Of a stretch of DNA of 32,908 bases, positions 24,837 through 32,908 are shown in pieces. The position numbers and the translations under genes were made by a program. How positions within the stretch are numbered: position 1 is the first letter of the stretch; every line of letters starts with the position of its first letter. Origin of the DNA: Candidatus Melainabacteria bacterium (GTDB lineage: Bacteria > Cyanobacteriota > Vampirovibrionia > 2-02-FULL-35-15); the NCBI GenBank assembly GCA_023250205.1, contig JAHFBE010000027.1, forward strand, positions 1-32,908, given 5' to 3'. The notes below the pieces were generated by a model. That model ran no database searches, had not been told where the DNA came from, and worked only from the letters and a program-made list of their open reading frames with translations.

Positions 24837-25661
24837 TCATTCTTTGATTCCAGTCATTGCAATGCCTTGTACAAATGTCTTTTGAGCAAAAAAGAAAATA
24901 ATTATTATTGGAATTACTGTAATTGTCGTGGCTGCCATCAGAAGAGCCCACTCGGTTCCACCGTGCTGTGCTTTAAATTGTTGAAGTGCTAATGAAAGAG
25001 TATATTGATTCTGATCAATTAAGTATACAGAAGGCTTCATTAAATCATTCCAGGTAAATAAAAATTGAAACAAAGAGACTACCGATAATGCTGGAACTGA
25101 TAGTTTTAAATAAATATTTTTAAAGATATCGAATTCTGAACAGCCATCTATGCTTGCAGCTTCATGTAACTCCTTCGGTATAGTAAGAAAAAATTGTCTT
25201 AGTAGAAAAATATAAAAAGCATTTCCGCAAAAGTAAGGAGCTATTAGGGGAAGAAATGTTCCATACCAACCAAGCTTTTGAAATAAAACAAATTGTGGTA
25301 CTAATGTAACCATTTCAGGAAGCATCATTGTTGCTAAAGTTATGTAGAAAAAAAACTCTCTATATTTCCATCTTAATACGCTAAATGCATATGCAGCTAA
25401 TGAACATGAGATCAGTACTCCAACCACATTGATTACAGAAAGAAATAAAGTGTTTTTAAAAGCACTAATTAAATTTACAAAATTAAAAGCATTAGTATAG
25501 TTTTCAAATGCAATAGGATTTGGAATCCAGTTTATCCCTGATGAAAAAATTTGCTCTGAGGTCTTTAATGAAGTTGAGATCATCCATAATACGGGTGTTA
25601 AGAAAGCTAGAGAGAATAGAATCATCACGGTGTGAGAGATGCATTTAACTAATAGCTTCAT
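24837..25661 (-). CDS. MalG/UgpE-type sugar ABC transporter permease
   Basis: This 274-residue protein has six membrane segments and the cytoplasmic EAA loop ELHEAASIDGCSEFDIFKNIYLKLSVP from about residue 164, which docks the ATPase. Its length and the conserved PVLWMISTSLKTSEQIF start match the MalG/LacG/UgpE family of carbohydrate importers. It overlaps the previous gene by 4 bases (ATGA-type coupling). The cognate ATPase is probably the MsmX-like gene two genes upstream at 28361-29458. The MalF-type partner and the sugar-binding protein are not in this window. It is the last gene of its run. Substrate unknown. Confidence 0.92.
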   Translation of the reverse strand: MKLLVKCISHTVMILFSLAFLTPVLWMISTSLKTSEQIFSSGINWIPNPIAFENYTNAFNFVNLISAFKNTLFLSVINVVGVLISCSLAAYAFSVLRWKYREFFFYITLATMMLPEMVTLVPQFVLFQKLGWYGTFLPLIAPYFCGNAFYIFLLRQFFLTIPKELHEAASIDGCSEFDIFKNIYLKLSVPALSVVSLFQFLFTWNDLMKPSVYLIDQNQYTLSLALQQFKAQHGGTEWALLMAATTITVIPIIIIFFFAQKTFVQGIAMTGIKE

Positions 25662-27229
25662 AAGTTATCTGGTTTTGAGTTTGTTTTTGAAGAAATGTTG
25701 TTGTCGGTCTTTTGTTCGGAATCTTCCCTAACTTCAGTAGAAACCTGATATTCAATAAGATCAATTCCCTCTTCTTGATATTTTCTCAGTGAGATAATTT
25801 TTGTATTTTTTAGAAGTTTTGCTGTGTAATTCAAATTGATAGAAAGATTTGCAACCGCGTCTATGTCTAAAGCTCTTCCAAAAATATTTACGATACTATT
25901 TCTTACTTCAAGTCGGTCAATCCATAACCCTTTAGGTGTCATATCACCAATTTCTCTTAAAATCTTAGACCAGGGTCTTCTTTTTTCAATAAGAGATGAG
26001 AGGAAATTAGCTTTTAAACTAAGAACTTTATTCGTTTTTTCATAAGTTAACAGTTTTGAGAATTGTAATTGAGCCATTGTTAACTTGTTTCCAAGAGTTA
26101 ATTGATTTGATGAAATTTCAGGAGCCAGAACATTTTGGATTAAAAAATTGGTAGCAAATGAAAACACAATTAAAAAAACTGATGCATAGATAAATCTTAA
26201 AAACATTGGATCTACTGATTTGAATATAGATCCTAGTGGTAGTTTAATTGATTTTGTTTGTTTGGTTTGGGCTTTTGCAAAATCTTTAAAAACATTGCTT
26301 ATATTCTCGGTCTTTACTTTTATTGGTGCAAGTAAATTTGGCACAGCATATAAGAACTGATTACTTGCAGATAGAGCTAATCCTAATGCTGCAATTACTT
26401 CAGAGGGATTTATTCTTTGGAGGACTTTTCTTGTGTCGTACAAATTTGAAGGGAAGGTAAATGGTTGTACGTTATATGGAAGTTGAGATAAATTAACCTC
26501 TTTTACAAATGAACCTGAGGCTAAAATTAATGATATCTGAGTACCAGGTAATTGTGCTTGAAGAAAGTTTGCGGATTGAAAGACTTGCTCATTTAGCTGA
26601 TGAGTTAAAAACAAGTGTTCATATATTGGTTCTTGTCCTGACCATACAATGAACTCAGTTCTAATTTGAGAAATATTTAATGTGGCAGTAAGATTTCGAT
26701 CTGCCGTTGATCCAAGGAATGTCCCATATCCAAAAAATGAAGGAGTCACTGCTAGAAGTTTTAAGCCACACCTTTGAGAAATAAGCTTTGAAAAACCAAG
26801 TAATGTCTTTTCAATTCCAATTCCAAGAATGTCTTTTCTGGCTATTCCATCGGGATCTTGCCTGCTAGTGTTATTAAGTGGAAGCCAGATTGCATCGTGT
26901 TTATCAGCTTCTATACCACCCTCTTGCAATATTATTGAATCTATTTCATTGGTAGGAATTGAAGAAGGAATTGGAGTGGGAAACATTTTAAAATATTGCA
27001 TTGAAAAGCCAATGATACAGTCTTTTGTTTTAATGTTATATGCTTTTAAATTTTGTTTAACTAATTGAATCGTTTGATTAATGTCTTGAAAAGTAGGATT
27101 ATTTATTTGAAATCCATTGATGATATTGATGTTGTTTCTTACAAACTGTACTTCTATCCCAATTATAGAATTTTCTGAAATATCTATTCCGAGAATCCTG
27201 TTATATTTTTTCAAAGATTTATTTGCCAT
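25658..27229 (-). CDS. PilM-PilN fusion, type IV pilus/type II secretion inner-membrane platform
   Basis: This 523-residue protein begins with a PilM-like actin-fold domain: RILGIDISENSIIGIEV at residues 11-27, GIGIEKTLLGFSKLI at about 136-150 and ALGLALSAS at about 281-289. YAVPNLLAP at about 294-302 resembles the INLLP start of PilN. One membrane helix follows (about 344-366), then a periplasmic PilN-like domain with RRPWSKILREIGDMTPKGLWIDRLEV. In most bacteria PilM and PilN are separate proteins; GspL of type II secretion is a comparable natural fusion. The gene overlaps the prepilin peptidase by 11 bases and the sugar permease by 4. The last 25 residues are polar and low in complexity. 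Confidence 0.85.
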   Translation of the reverse strand: MANKSLKKYNRILGIDISENSIIGIEVQFVRNNINIINGFQINNPTFQDINQTIQLVKQNLKAYNIKTKDCIIGFSMQYFKMFPTPIPSSIPTNEIDSIILQEGGIEADKHDAIWLPLNNTSRQDPDGIARKDILGIGIEKTLLGFSKLISQRCGLKLLAVTPSFFGYGTFLGSTADRNLTATLNISQIRTEFIVWSGQEPIYEHLFLTHQLNEQVFQSANFLQAQLPGTQISLILASGSFVKEVNLSQLPYNVQPFTFPSNLYDTRKVLQRINPSEVIAALGLALSASNQFLYAVPNLLAPIKVKTENISNVFKDFAKAQTKQTKSIKLPLGSIFKSVDPMFLRFIYASVFLIVFSFATNFLIQNVLAPEISSNQLTLGNKLTMAQLQFSKLLTYEKTNKVLSLKANFLSSLIEKRRPWSKILREIGDMTPKGLWIDRLEVRNSIVNIFGRALDIDAVANLSINLNYTAKLLKNTKIISLRKYQEEGIDLIEYQVSTEVREDSEQKTDNNISSKTNSKPDNL

Positions 27230-28358
27230 AAGAAATAATTATAATAATAAAACATGCAATAAAGAGATAAGGAACAAATGGAATTTGAGATGTTGAGGAC
27301 TTAGAATTAAAAACACGGAACTTTTTAAGAACTCCAATTATTAAATGACTGATTATTCCTAATAAAGATGCAATAAATAACACAATAAAGGCCAGTTTAT
27401 AACCTAAAAATAAGCTGATTAATGCAAATACAGTAATATCGCCTCCCCCAATTAGGGCTTTAGGTGCGGAAATCGCCATTTTTACCTCATCTTGACTTTT
27501 ATTCTCTGGTGAAAGAATACTAAAAAAATAAAGGACTATTTCACAGATAAAGTAAATTACTCCCATTCCTACAAGTAATAAATTTAGACTTGAAGTATTA
27601 AAATCAACAAAAAGTATTTTGTATATTTGAATCATAAAAAGTAGAGAAAATACAATCCAGGAAACCAGATAAGCTTTTTGTTTAATCTCCAGCTTTAAAG
27701 TTGCCAGATAAACTAAGCACGGAATAATAGAGAGATAAATATTGTGAGAATAGAAAAATATAGTTGTCCAAATTATTAGTGGAATTGAAATAGTATTAAT
27801 TTCTGGTTCAAACCGTTTTATTAATGTTGCAAAGAAATAAAGGAGATCCATGAATATATAAGCTATAGCTAGATTTGATAGAGAAATAGTGAGCGGCTTA
27901 TTTTGAAAAATGCTGGTTATAACTAATAATAAAACAATGGCACTGTAAGTGATTACATGAGGAATAATTCTATGTTTTAAGTCAAACATTGACAATAGAG
28001 CCAGAAAGCAGAGAAATATTAAAGTAGTAATGAGTTCAATGTTGCTTTTTCCTTCAGTCATCCCTGAAATAAATGTAACTAAGACAATTAATCCTATAGC
28101 AATTTCAGAATATAAGCAGTTTATGTCAATTTTTGTTTTGCAAAAAAAACATTTTCCGCGAAGTATTAAATAGCTAATTGTAGGAATGTTTTGCCACCAG
28201 AGAATTTTATTCTTACAGTTAAAGCAGTAGGATGGTTTAAAAATAAAGGAGTCTTGGGTTGCGTATCGATCAACACATAGTTTGAAAAAACTTCCCAGGC
28301 AAGCACCAATAAAAAAAACCAAGAGCATTAGTGTTAAGTTTTCAAATGTTATTAGCAT
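27219..28358 (-). CDS. pilD: Prepilin peptidase (type IV leader peptidase)
   Basis: This 379-residue membrane protein has the N-terminal FFIGACLGSFFKLCVDRY segment, a zinc-type CxxC pair twice (C45/C48 and C70/C73), and both catalytic aspartates: D126 in SMFDLKHRIIPHV and D307 in ALIGGGDITVF. It cuts and, with the N-terminal domain, usually N-methylates type IV prepilins or pseudopilins at the inner membrane. It is longer than the common 250-290 residues because of extra hydrophobic segments (about 195-280) between the two aspartates. It is 2 bases from the ABC ATPase gene upstream and overlaps the PilM-PilN gene downstream, so the two pilus genes are surrounded by transporter genes. Confidence 0.93.
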   Translation of the reverse strand: MLITFENLTLMLLVFFIGACLGSFFKLCVDRYATQDSFIFKPSYCFNCKNKILWWQNIPTISYLILRGKCFFCKTKIDINCLYSEIAIGLIVLVTFISGMTEGKSNIELITTLIFLCFLALLSMFDLKHRIIPHVITYSAIVLLLVITSIFQNKPLTISLSNLAIAYIFMDLLYFFATLIKRFEPEINTISIPLIIWTTIFFYSHNIYLSIIPCLVYLATLKLEIKQKAYLVSWIVFSLLFMIQIYKILFVDFNTSSLNLLLVGMGVIYFICEIVLYFFSILSPENKSQDEVKMAISAPKALIGGGDITVFALISLFLGYKLAFIVLFIASLLGIISHLIIGVLKKFRVFNSKSSTSQIPFVPYLFIACFIIIIISYGK

Positions 28359-28360
28359 GG

Positions 28361-29458
28361 CTAAAAATAAATTCTTTTTTGAGTCTTCTCATCAAAGAAA
28401 TATGCCTTTTTAATATCAATTGTAACTTTTATTTTGTCGTTTCTTTTTAAGTTACATTTGTCAGTTACTTTAATTGAAAAATTAGAACCACTGTTTCTAA
28501 CATTTGCATAGATTAAAAATTCATTCCCGAGCATTTCAATTAAGTCTATATTTGCACTAAGAGTTATATCTTTCTCCTCATTTAACAGCAAATGCTCTGG
28601 TCTTATTCCTAAAATAAATTTTTTGTTTGTTAAATTATTCTTTTTAATTAATTCTTGAAAATGAGATGTATTGGTTAATTCAATAGGTGTTTCTTGGAAA
28701 AGTACTTTGGTATTGCTGATGATTTCCAGCGTAAATAAGTTCATCCCCGGGTTACCTATGAATCCAGCAACGAATGTGTTTGCAGGATCATTGTAGATTT
28801 CATCTGGGGTTCCAAGTTGTTGTATCTTGCCATGGTTTAATATTGCAATTTTATTGCCCATTGTAAGTGCTTCAATTTGATCATGTGTAACATAAATTAC
28901 AGTAGAAGAAAGACTTTTATGTAATTTTAAAAGTTCTGCTCTCATTTGAGTTCTAAGTTTTGCATCAAGATTACTGAGAGGTTCGTCCATTAAAAAAAGT
29001 TGTGGTTCTCTGATAATTGCTCTTCCAAGTGCCACACGTTGCCTTTCCCCCCCTGAAAGTTCTTTTGGTTTTTTCTTTAGATAATGTTGTATGCCAAGCA
29101 TAGATGAAGTATCGTTTACGGACTTTTCGATTTTTGTTTTTTCAACATGTTTCATTTTTAAAGGGAATGCTAGGTTGTCATAGATATTCATGTGAGGATA
29201 TAGAGCATAATTTTGAAAAACCATTGCAATATCTCTATCTTTAGGCTTTAAATCATTAATTACTTTATTGTTTATTATTACTTCTCCAGATGTTGGAGTC
29301 TCTAATCCTGCAATTATTCTAAGAATAGTTGATTTGCCAGAACCCGATGGTCCAACTAAAACTACAAATTCACCATCTTCAATTTTTAAATTAATATCTT
29401 CTAGGATTTTTGTACTTTCAAAATTTTTATACAGGTTTTTTATTTGAAGTTTTGTCAT
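28361..29458 (-). CDS. MsmX/UgpC/MalK-type sugar ABC transporter ATPase
   Basis: This 365-residue protein has Walker A GPSGSGKST (36-44), Q-loop FQNYALYPHM (81-90), signature LSGGERQR from 134 and Walker B LFLMDEP with D158/E159. The C-terminal TOBE-type regulatory domain includes LGIRPEHLLL at about 283-292. It powers import of oligosaccharides or glycerol-3-phosphate by coupling to two permeases. MsmX-type ATPases can serve several importers. The MalG-like permease two genes downstream is the likely local partner. A 101-base gap before it contains the inverted repeat that ends the bioF-like gene. Confidence 0.94.
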   Translation of the reverse strand: MTKLQIKNLYKNFESTKILEDINLKIEDGEFVVLVGPSGSGKSTILRIIAGLETPTSGEVIINNKVINDLKPKDRDIAMVFQNYALYPHMNIYDNLAFPLKMKHVEKTKIEKSVNDTSSMLGIQHYLKKKPKELSGGERQRVALGRAIIREPQLFLMDEPLSNLDAKLRTQMRAELLKLHKSLSSTVIYVTHDQIEALTMGNKIAILNHGKIQQLGTPDEIYNDPANTFVAGFIGNPGMNLFTLEIISNTKVLFQETPIELTNTSHFQELIKKNNLTNKKFILGIRPEHLLLNEEKDITLSANIDLIEMLGNEFLIYANVRNSGSNFSIKVTDKCNLKRNDKIKVTIDIKKAYFFDEKTQKRIYF

Positions 29459-29474
29459 ATTAGATAATTATGAC

Positions 29475-29573
29475 GTATTGTGTTCTGCGTATGGAGTATT
29501 GCGTTATGGTATTGAATCGAATACGCAATGCTCCGTGCTCCATGCTCAATACTCCACACTCAATACGCAATAC
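29475..29573. repeat. 99-bp imperfect inverted repeat at the end of the bioF-like gene
   Basis: The outer 27-base arms match at 22 of 27 positions: GTATTG.G........GGAGTATTG at the left (29475-29501) and its inverted partner at 29547-29573. The inside repeats related words (TACGCAAT, CTCCATGCTCAATACTCC). The last codons and stop of the bioF-like gene lie inside the right arm. It is unrelated to the GGGTGTG elements. Confidence 0.7.
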
Positions 29574-30762
29574 TTCCCAATGGTTGCGGCTTTATATCTT
29601 TTGATAGATGATCAAATGCTCTGATTACATATTCAACGTCTTCTTTACTATGTGTTGCAATTGGAGTTAGTCGTATTCTTGGTTGCTTTACGGTTGGTGG
29701 TCGTATTGCTGGTGCCCAAATATGGCATTCTTCAAACAGTTTCTCCCCAATAGACATGGCTTCTTCTATAGAGTTAAAATAAACCAAAATTATTGGGGTC
29801 TTTAAATCGTTTAGTTTTAACTTTAAGTTCTTTTTTAGACCGGAGTGTAAAAGTTTTGTATTTTGCCATAGTCGGTCTCTTCTCCATCCTCCATCAATTA
29901 TAAGATCTAATGATTTTAATATTGCTCCGGCAATTGCAGGGCTTGGACTTGTAGAGAACATAAATGATCTAGCTTTATTTCTAATTAATTCAGATACATT
30001 ATTTGGAGCAGCACAAAATCCACATTCTATACCAAATGCTTTTGAACATGTTCCAATTTTAATTGGGAAAAGCTGTCCCAGATTCAATTCCTCAACTACT
30101 CCGGCTCCTTTTTTACCAAATACTCCGGTGGCATGTGCTTCATCAACAATAGTAATGCAATTATACTTTTCAGCAATAAGTCCTATTTGCTCTAAGTTAG
30201 CTATATCACCATCCATACTAAATACAGTGTCAGTGACAATAAAACTTCTTTTAAAGTTATCCTTATTTTCTTTAATTAGTGATTCTAAATGAGAAGTATC
30301 ATTGTGGTTGTATATAAATTTGGTAGCGCCAGAGAGTTTTATTCCATCAATAATTGATGCGTGATTTAATTCATCTGAAAAAACAGCATCCTCTTTATCG
30401 ATTAATGCTGACAATACTCCAACATTTGTAGCGTAGCCAGAACTGAAAAATACAGCACTTTCTGTATTCTCAAATTTGGCAAGAGCTTTTTCAAGCAGTA
30501 CGTGCAGTTCAGTAGTACCGCTTAATAACCTTGAGCCTGTACTTCCCGCTCCATATTTGCTTACTGCTGATTTTGTTGCATTTATTACCTCCGGGTGATT
30601 AGCAAGTCCAAGATAATTGTTTGAGCTAAACTGTAAAATTCTTTTTCCACTTGATAGTTCTACCCATGGGCCGCCAGCAGTTATAACTGTTTTGAGTTCA
30701 CGCTTTAAACCTGATTTGCTTAAAAGCTCGAGTTCTTCATCTACAAAGTTAAAATCATTCAT
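29560..30762 (-). CDS. bioF: AONS-family PLP enzyme, 8-amino-7-oxononanoate synthase-like
   Basis: The 400-residue alpha-oxoamine synthase has FSSNNYLGLANHPEV, GAGSTGSRLLSGTTELHVLLE, the cofactor-contacting DEAHATG (D207, H210) and the PLP lysine K241 in GTCSKAFG. AONS (BioF) joins pimeloyl-thioester and alanine in biotin synthesis. Glycine C-acetyltransferase (Kbl) and sphingoid-type synthases share these motifs, so the substrate call is not certain, and no other biotin gene is visible here. The last residues (SIAY and stop) are encoded in an inverted repeat. It begins 12 bases after the end of ubiX. Confidence 0.85.
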   Translation of the reverse strand: MNDFNFVDEELELLSKSGLKRELKTVITAGGPWVELSSGKRILQFSSNNYLGLANHPEVINATKSAVSKYGAGSTGSRLLSGTTELHVLLEKALAKFENTESAVFFSSGYATNVGVLSALIDKEDAVFSDELNHASIIDGIKLSGATKFIYNHNDTSHLESLIKENKDNFKRSFIVTDTVFSMDGDIANLEQIGLIAEKYNCITIVDEAHATGVFGKKGAGVVEELNLGQLFPIKIGTCSKAFGIECGFCAAPNNVSELIRNKARSFMFSTSPSPAIAGAILKSLDLIIDGGWRRDRLWQNTKLLHSGLKKNLKLKLNDLKTPIILVYFNSIEEAMSIGEKLFEECHIWAPAIRPPTVKQPRIRLTPIATHSKEDVEYVIRAFDHLSKDIKPQPLGSIAY

Positions 30763-30774
30763 GGTTACTTACGA

Positions 30775-31431
30775 CTATTTTAACGCTGGCAAATTAAACT
30801 TCTCTCTCCATCGCTTAAATAATGAGTTATCAATTCCAATTAAATCTAAAACTTTACCAACAACAAAATCAATAGCATCATTTAAATTTTGGGGGTTGTG
30901 ATAAAAACCTGGACATGCCGGTGCAATAATTGCTCCGGCATTGCTTATTTTTAGAAGATTTTCTAAATGGATTGAGCTTAAAGGCATTTCACGGGGGACA
31001 AGAATTAGTCTCCTTCTTTCTTTCAGGAATACGTCGGCTGCTCTTGTTATTAAGTTGTCTGATGTTCCTGAAGCAATTGCACCAATAGTTCCCATACTTG
31101 CTGGGATAACTACCATTGCTGATGTTCTATAGGAACCACTTGAAATTGACGCAGTAATATCATCATGTGCCCAGACATTTAATAACTCCTCTTTTTTGCT
31201 TGTAGAAGAGTCCAAACAGGATAATACCTGTTCTTTTAATAAGGTTGGATTTGTAGAAAGATTTAAGTTCAACTCAGCTTGCGCTACTTTTGAAGCACTT
31301 TTGGAAATTACCAACTCAACTTTGAAACTATTTTCTAAAAGAAATTGTAGAAGTCTAATTCCATAGACAGTTCCACTTGCTCCTGATATTGCAACAATAA
31401 CTGGTAAACTTAAATTGTTTGAATTATTCAT
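30775..31431 (-). CDS. ubiX: UbiX-type flavin prenyltransferase
   Basis: This protein is about 218 residues from the inner ATG (MNNSNNLSLPVIVAISGAS); an ATG at 31449 would add six residues. The FMN-binding start VIVAISGASGTVYGIRLLQFL, then MVVIPASMGTIGAIASG, RRLILVPREMPLSSIHLENL and IIAPACPGFYHNP are all canonical. It attaches a prenyl group to FMN to make the prFMN cofactor needed by UbiD-type decarboxylases in quinone synthesis. No ubiD is in the window. It heads the minus-strand run with bioF. Its start is back to back with the radical SAM gene. Confidence 0.95.
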   Translation of the reverse strand: MNNSNNLSLPVIVAISGASGTVYGIRLLQFLLENSFKVELVISKSASKVAQAELNLNLSTNPTLLKEQVLSCLDSSTSKKEELLNVWAHDDITASISSGSYRTSAMVVIPASMGTIGAIASGTSDNLITRAADVFLKERRRLILVPREMPLSSIHLENLLKISNAGAIIAPACPGFYHNPQNLNDAIDFVVGKVLDLIGIDNSLFKRWREKFNLPALK

Positions 31432-31449
31432 AACTAACATTATATACAA

Positions 31450-32908
31450 ATGGCAATTGCAGATACAAATACCTATTTAAAGCTTGTTGATGACCTTTTA
31501 TTAAAGGTTCAGAAGCCTGGTCAGTATTTGGGGATTGAGTTAGGACATCTTATAGAGAATGAAACTGGAGTGAATGGAAATGGGAAAACAGAAAAGAAAA
31601 AACTAAAGAGATGGAAAGATGCAAAGTCTACATTGGCTTTGATTTATCCTGATTTGTATGAACTTGGAATGTCAAATTTCGGTACAAAAATTTTATATCA
31701 AATAATAAACAGTCATCCTGATTTTATTTGTGACAGAGCTTATGCCCCAATGAAAGATATGGATGAGTTAATTAGAAAGCAAAATGTATGTTTATGGGGG
31801 TGGGAAAGCTTTCAACCTTTGAATAAATTTGATTTGCTTGGATTTTCTTTATCCTATGAGTTGTCATATACAAATGTTTTGAATATGTTAGAGCTCTCTC
31901 ATCTTGAAGCATTATCCTCAGAAAGGAAGGAATTATTTCCTTTGATTTTTGCAGGTGGTCCTGCCACATTTAATCCAGAGCCAATGGCAGAGTTTCTTGA
32001 TTTTTTTATTATTGGAGATGGGGAAGAAGTTCTTATAGAGATTTTAGATTTAATAAAAACAAAGAAGCACGAGCCACAAATCTCTAAACAAGACCTTCTC
32101 ATTGAGCTTGCAAAAATACCTGGTGTATATGTTCCAAGGTTTTATGTGCCAGATCCAAATGAAAACTATCTTCCAAAACTATTACCTGCATACAAAGACA
32201 TATTGTCGGAAAAGATTGTAAAAAGAGTTGTTAACTTAAGTGATTTAAACCAACCTACGTCTAGTCCAATACCTTATCTTTCATCAGTTCAAGACAGGCA
32301 AGTTCTTGAGATCAGGCGTGGTTGCGATCGTGGCTGTAGGTTTTGTCAGCCAGGCTATGTTTATCTTCCTGTAAGAGAAAGAACACCTGATGATCTTGTA
32401 AGACTGTCAACAGAGGCTCTTAAAAACACTGGGTATGATGAATATTCTTTACTGTCACTTTCTGCAAGTGACTATACACAGTTGCATGAAGTAGCTTCAA
32501 AGTTAAATAGTACCCACTGTTCCAAGGGGGTTTCTCTTTCCATGCCCTCTCAAAGAGCAGATAGATTTGATATGAGAATAGCTACAGAATTAAATTCTGT
32601 AAGAAAATCTGGAATTACACTTGCTCCTGAGGCGGGAACAGAAAGACTTAGAGAAGTTATAAATAAGGGTCTTAAAGAAGTTGAGATTAAACAAGCAATT
32701 GAAAATGTTTATGATAGTGGATTTAGCAGGGTAAAACTTTATTTTATGATTGGCTTACCTACTGAAGAAAAAGCAGATCTGGATGGAATAATAAATCTTT
32801 TAAAGTGGGCAAGTGATTTGTCAAAGATAAAAAACAAAAGACCTCTTGATATAACATGTACTATTTCTACATTCGTACCAAAAGCATTTACCCCATTTCA
32901 ATGGTTTA
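31450..32908 (+). CDS. TIGR03960-type B12-binding-like radical SAM protein, 3' end cut off
   Basis: The frame stays open for 486 codons to the right edge. The N-terminal domain (STLALIYPDLYELGMSNFG, FDLLGFSLSYELSYTN, IFAGGPATFNPEPMAEFLD, IGDGEE) resembles the B12-binding-like region of this family. The radical SAM cluster is RRGCDRGCRFCQPG with C292, C296 and C299, followed by SLSASDYTQL, ITLAPEAGTERLR and YFMIGLPTEE. The family is widespread and of unclear function; in other genomes it often lies near rne/rng and rplU and can be fused to DUF2344, which would be beyond the edge. Its ATG is adjacent to the outer ubiX start codon. Confidence 0.92.
   Translation, partial: MAIADTNTYLKLVDDLLLKVQKPGQYLGIELGHLIENETGVNGNGKTEKKKLKRWKDAKSTLALIYPDLYELGMSNFGTKILYQIINSHPDFICDRAYAPMKDMDELIRKQNVCLWGWESFQPLNKFDLLGFSLSYELSYTNVLNMLELSHLEALSSERKELFPLIFAGGPATFNPEPMAEFLDFFIIGDGEEVLIEILDLIKTKKHEPQISKQDLLIELAKIPGVYVPRFYVPDPNENYLPKLLPAYKDILSEKIVKRVVNLSDLNQPTSSPIPYLSSVQDRQVLEIRRGCDRGCRFCQPGYVYLPVRERTPDDLVRLSTEALKNTGYDEYSLLSLSASDYTQLHEVASKLNSTHCSKGVSLSMPSQRADRFDMRIATELNSVRKSGITLAPEAGTERLREVINKGLKEVEIKQAIENVYDSGFSRVKLYFMIGLPTEEKADLDGIINLLKWASDLSKIKNKRPLDITCTISTFVPKAFTPFQWF

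Overview
This window is AT-rich bacterial DNA of roughly one-third GC by eye, with dense gene packing and the standard genetic code (TAA, TAG and TGA all act as stops). The organism cannot be named from sequence alone. A cytochrome c6-like protein, a cyanobacterial-type set of housekeeping genes and the absence of any photosynthesis gene suggest a non-photosynthetic relative of Cyanobacteria (Melainabacteria/Vampirovibrionia type). That placement is inference.

Region 1 (1 to about 14,200) is a surface-polysaccharide locus. It holds a cut-off family 2 glycosyltransferase, a lipid-flippase-like ABC half-transporter, two methyltransferases, a GT4 glycosyltransferase, a Wzy-like polymerase, a second GT4 broken by a frameshift, a NodU-type carbamoyltransferase, a WbuB-like GT4, and the GDP-L-fucose pair fcl and gmd on the opposite strand. 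Together these could make GDP-fucose, build a repeat unit, carbamoylate or methylate it, polymerise it and move it across the membrane. No Wzx flippase is visible.

Region 2 (14,200 to 19,150) is housekeeping: serA followed directly by an acyltransferase, then rplI, a cytochrome c6-like gene, tmk, and a tRNA-Thr(UGU)/Tyr(GUA)/Thr(GGU) cluster. Region 3 (19,150 to 24,280) has a methyltransferase, a radical SAM/SPASM-like protein, a large HD-domain protein with a hydrophobic N-terminal half, and a 608-base stretch whose only gene is tRNA-Glu.

Region 4 (24,280 to the end) has a small secreted TPR-like protein facing a six-gene minus-strand run: ubiX, bioF-like, a sugar-type ABC ATPase, prepilin peptidase, a PilM-PilN fusion and a MalG-like permease. 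A TIGR03960-type radical SAM gene starts back to back with ubiX and leaves the window on the right.

The most distinctive non-genic content is a family of small transposable-like elements with shared imperfect 25-bp ends (GGGTGTG...TCGAGGATAA). One copy, upstream of gmd, has a perfect 9-bp target duplication. A tandem pair sits upstream of a glycosyltransferase, where its end may supply a -35 box. A different inverted repeat encodes the last codons of the bioF-like gene.
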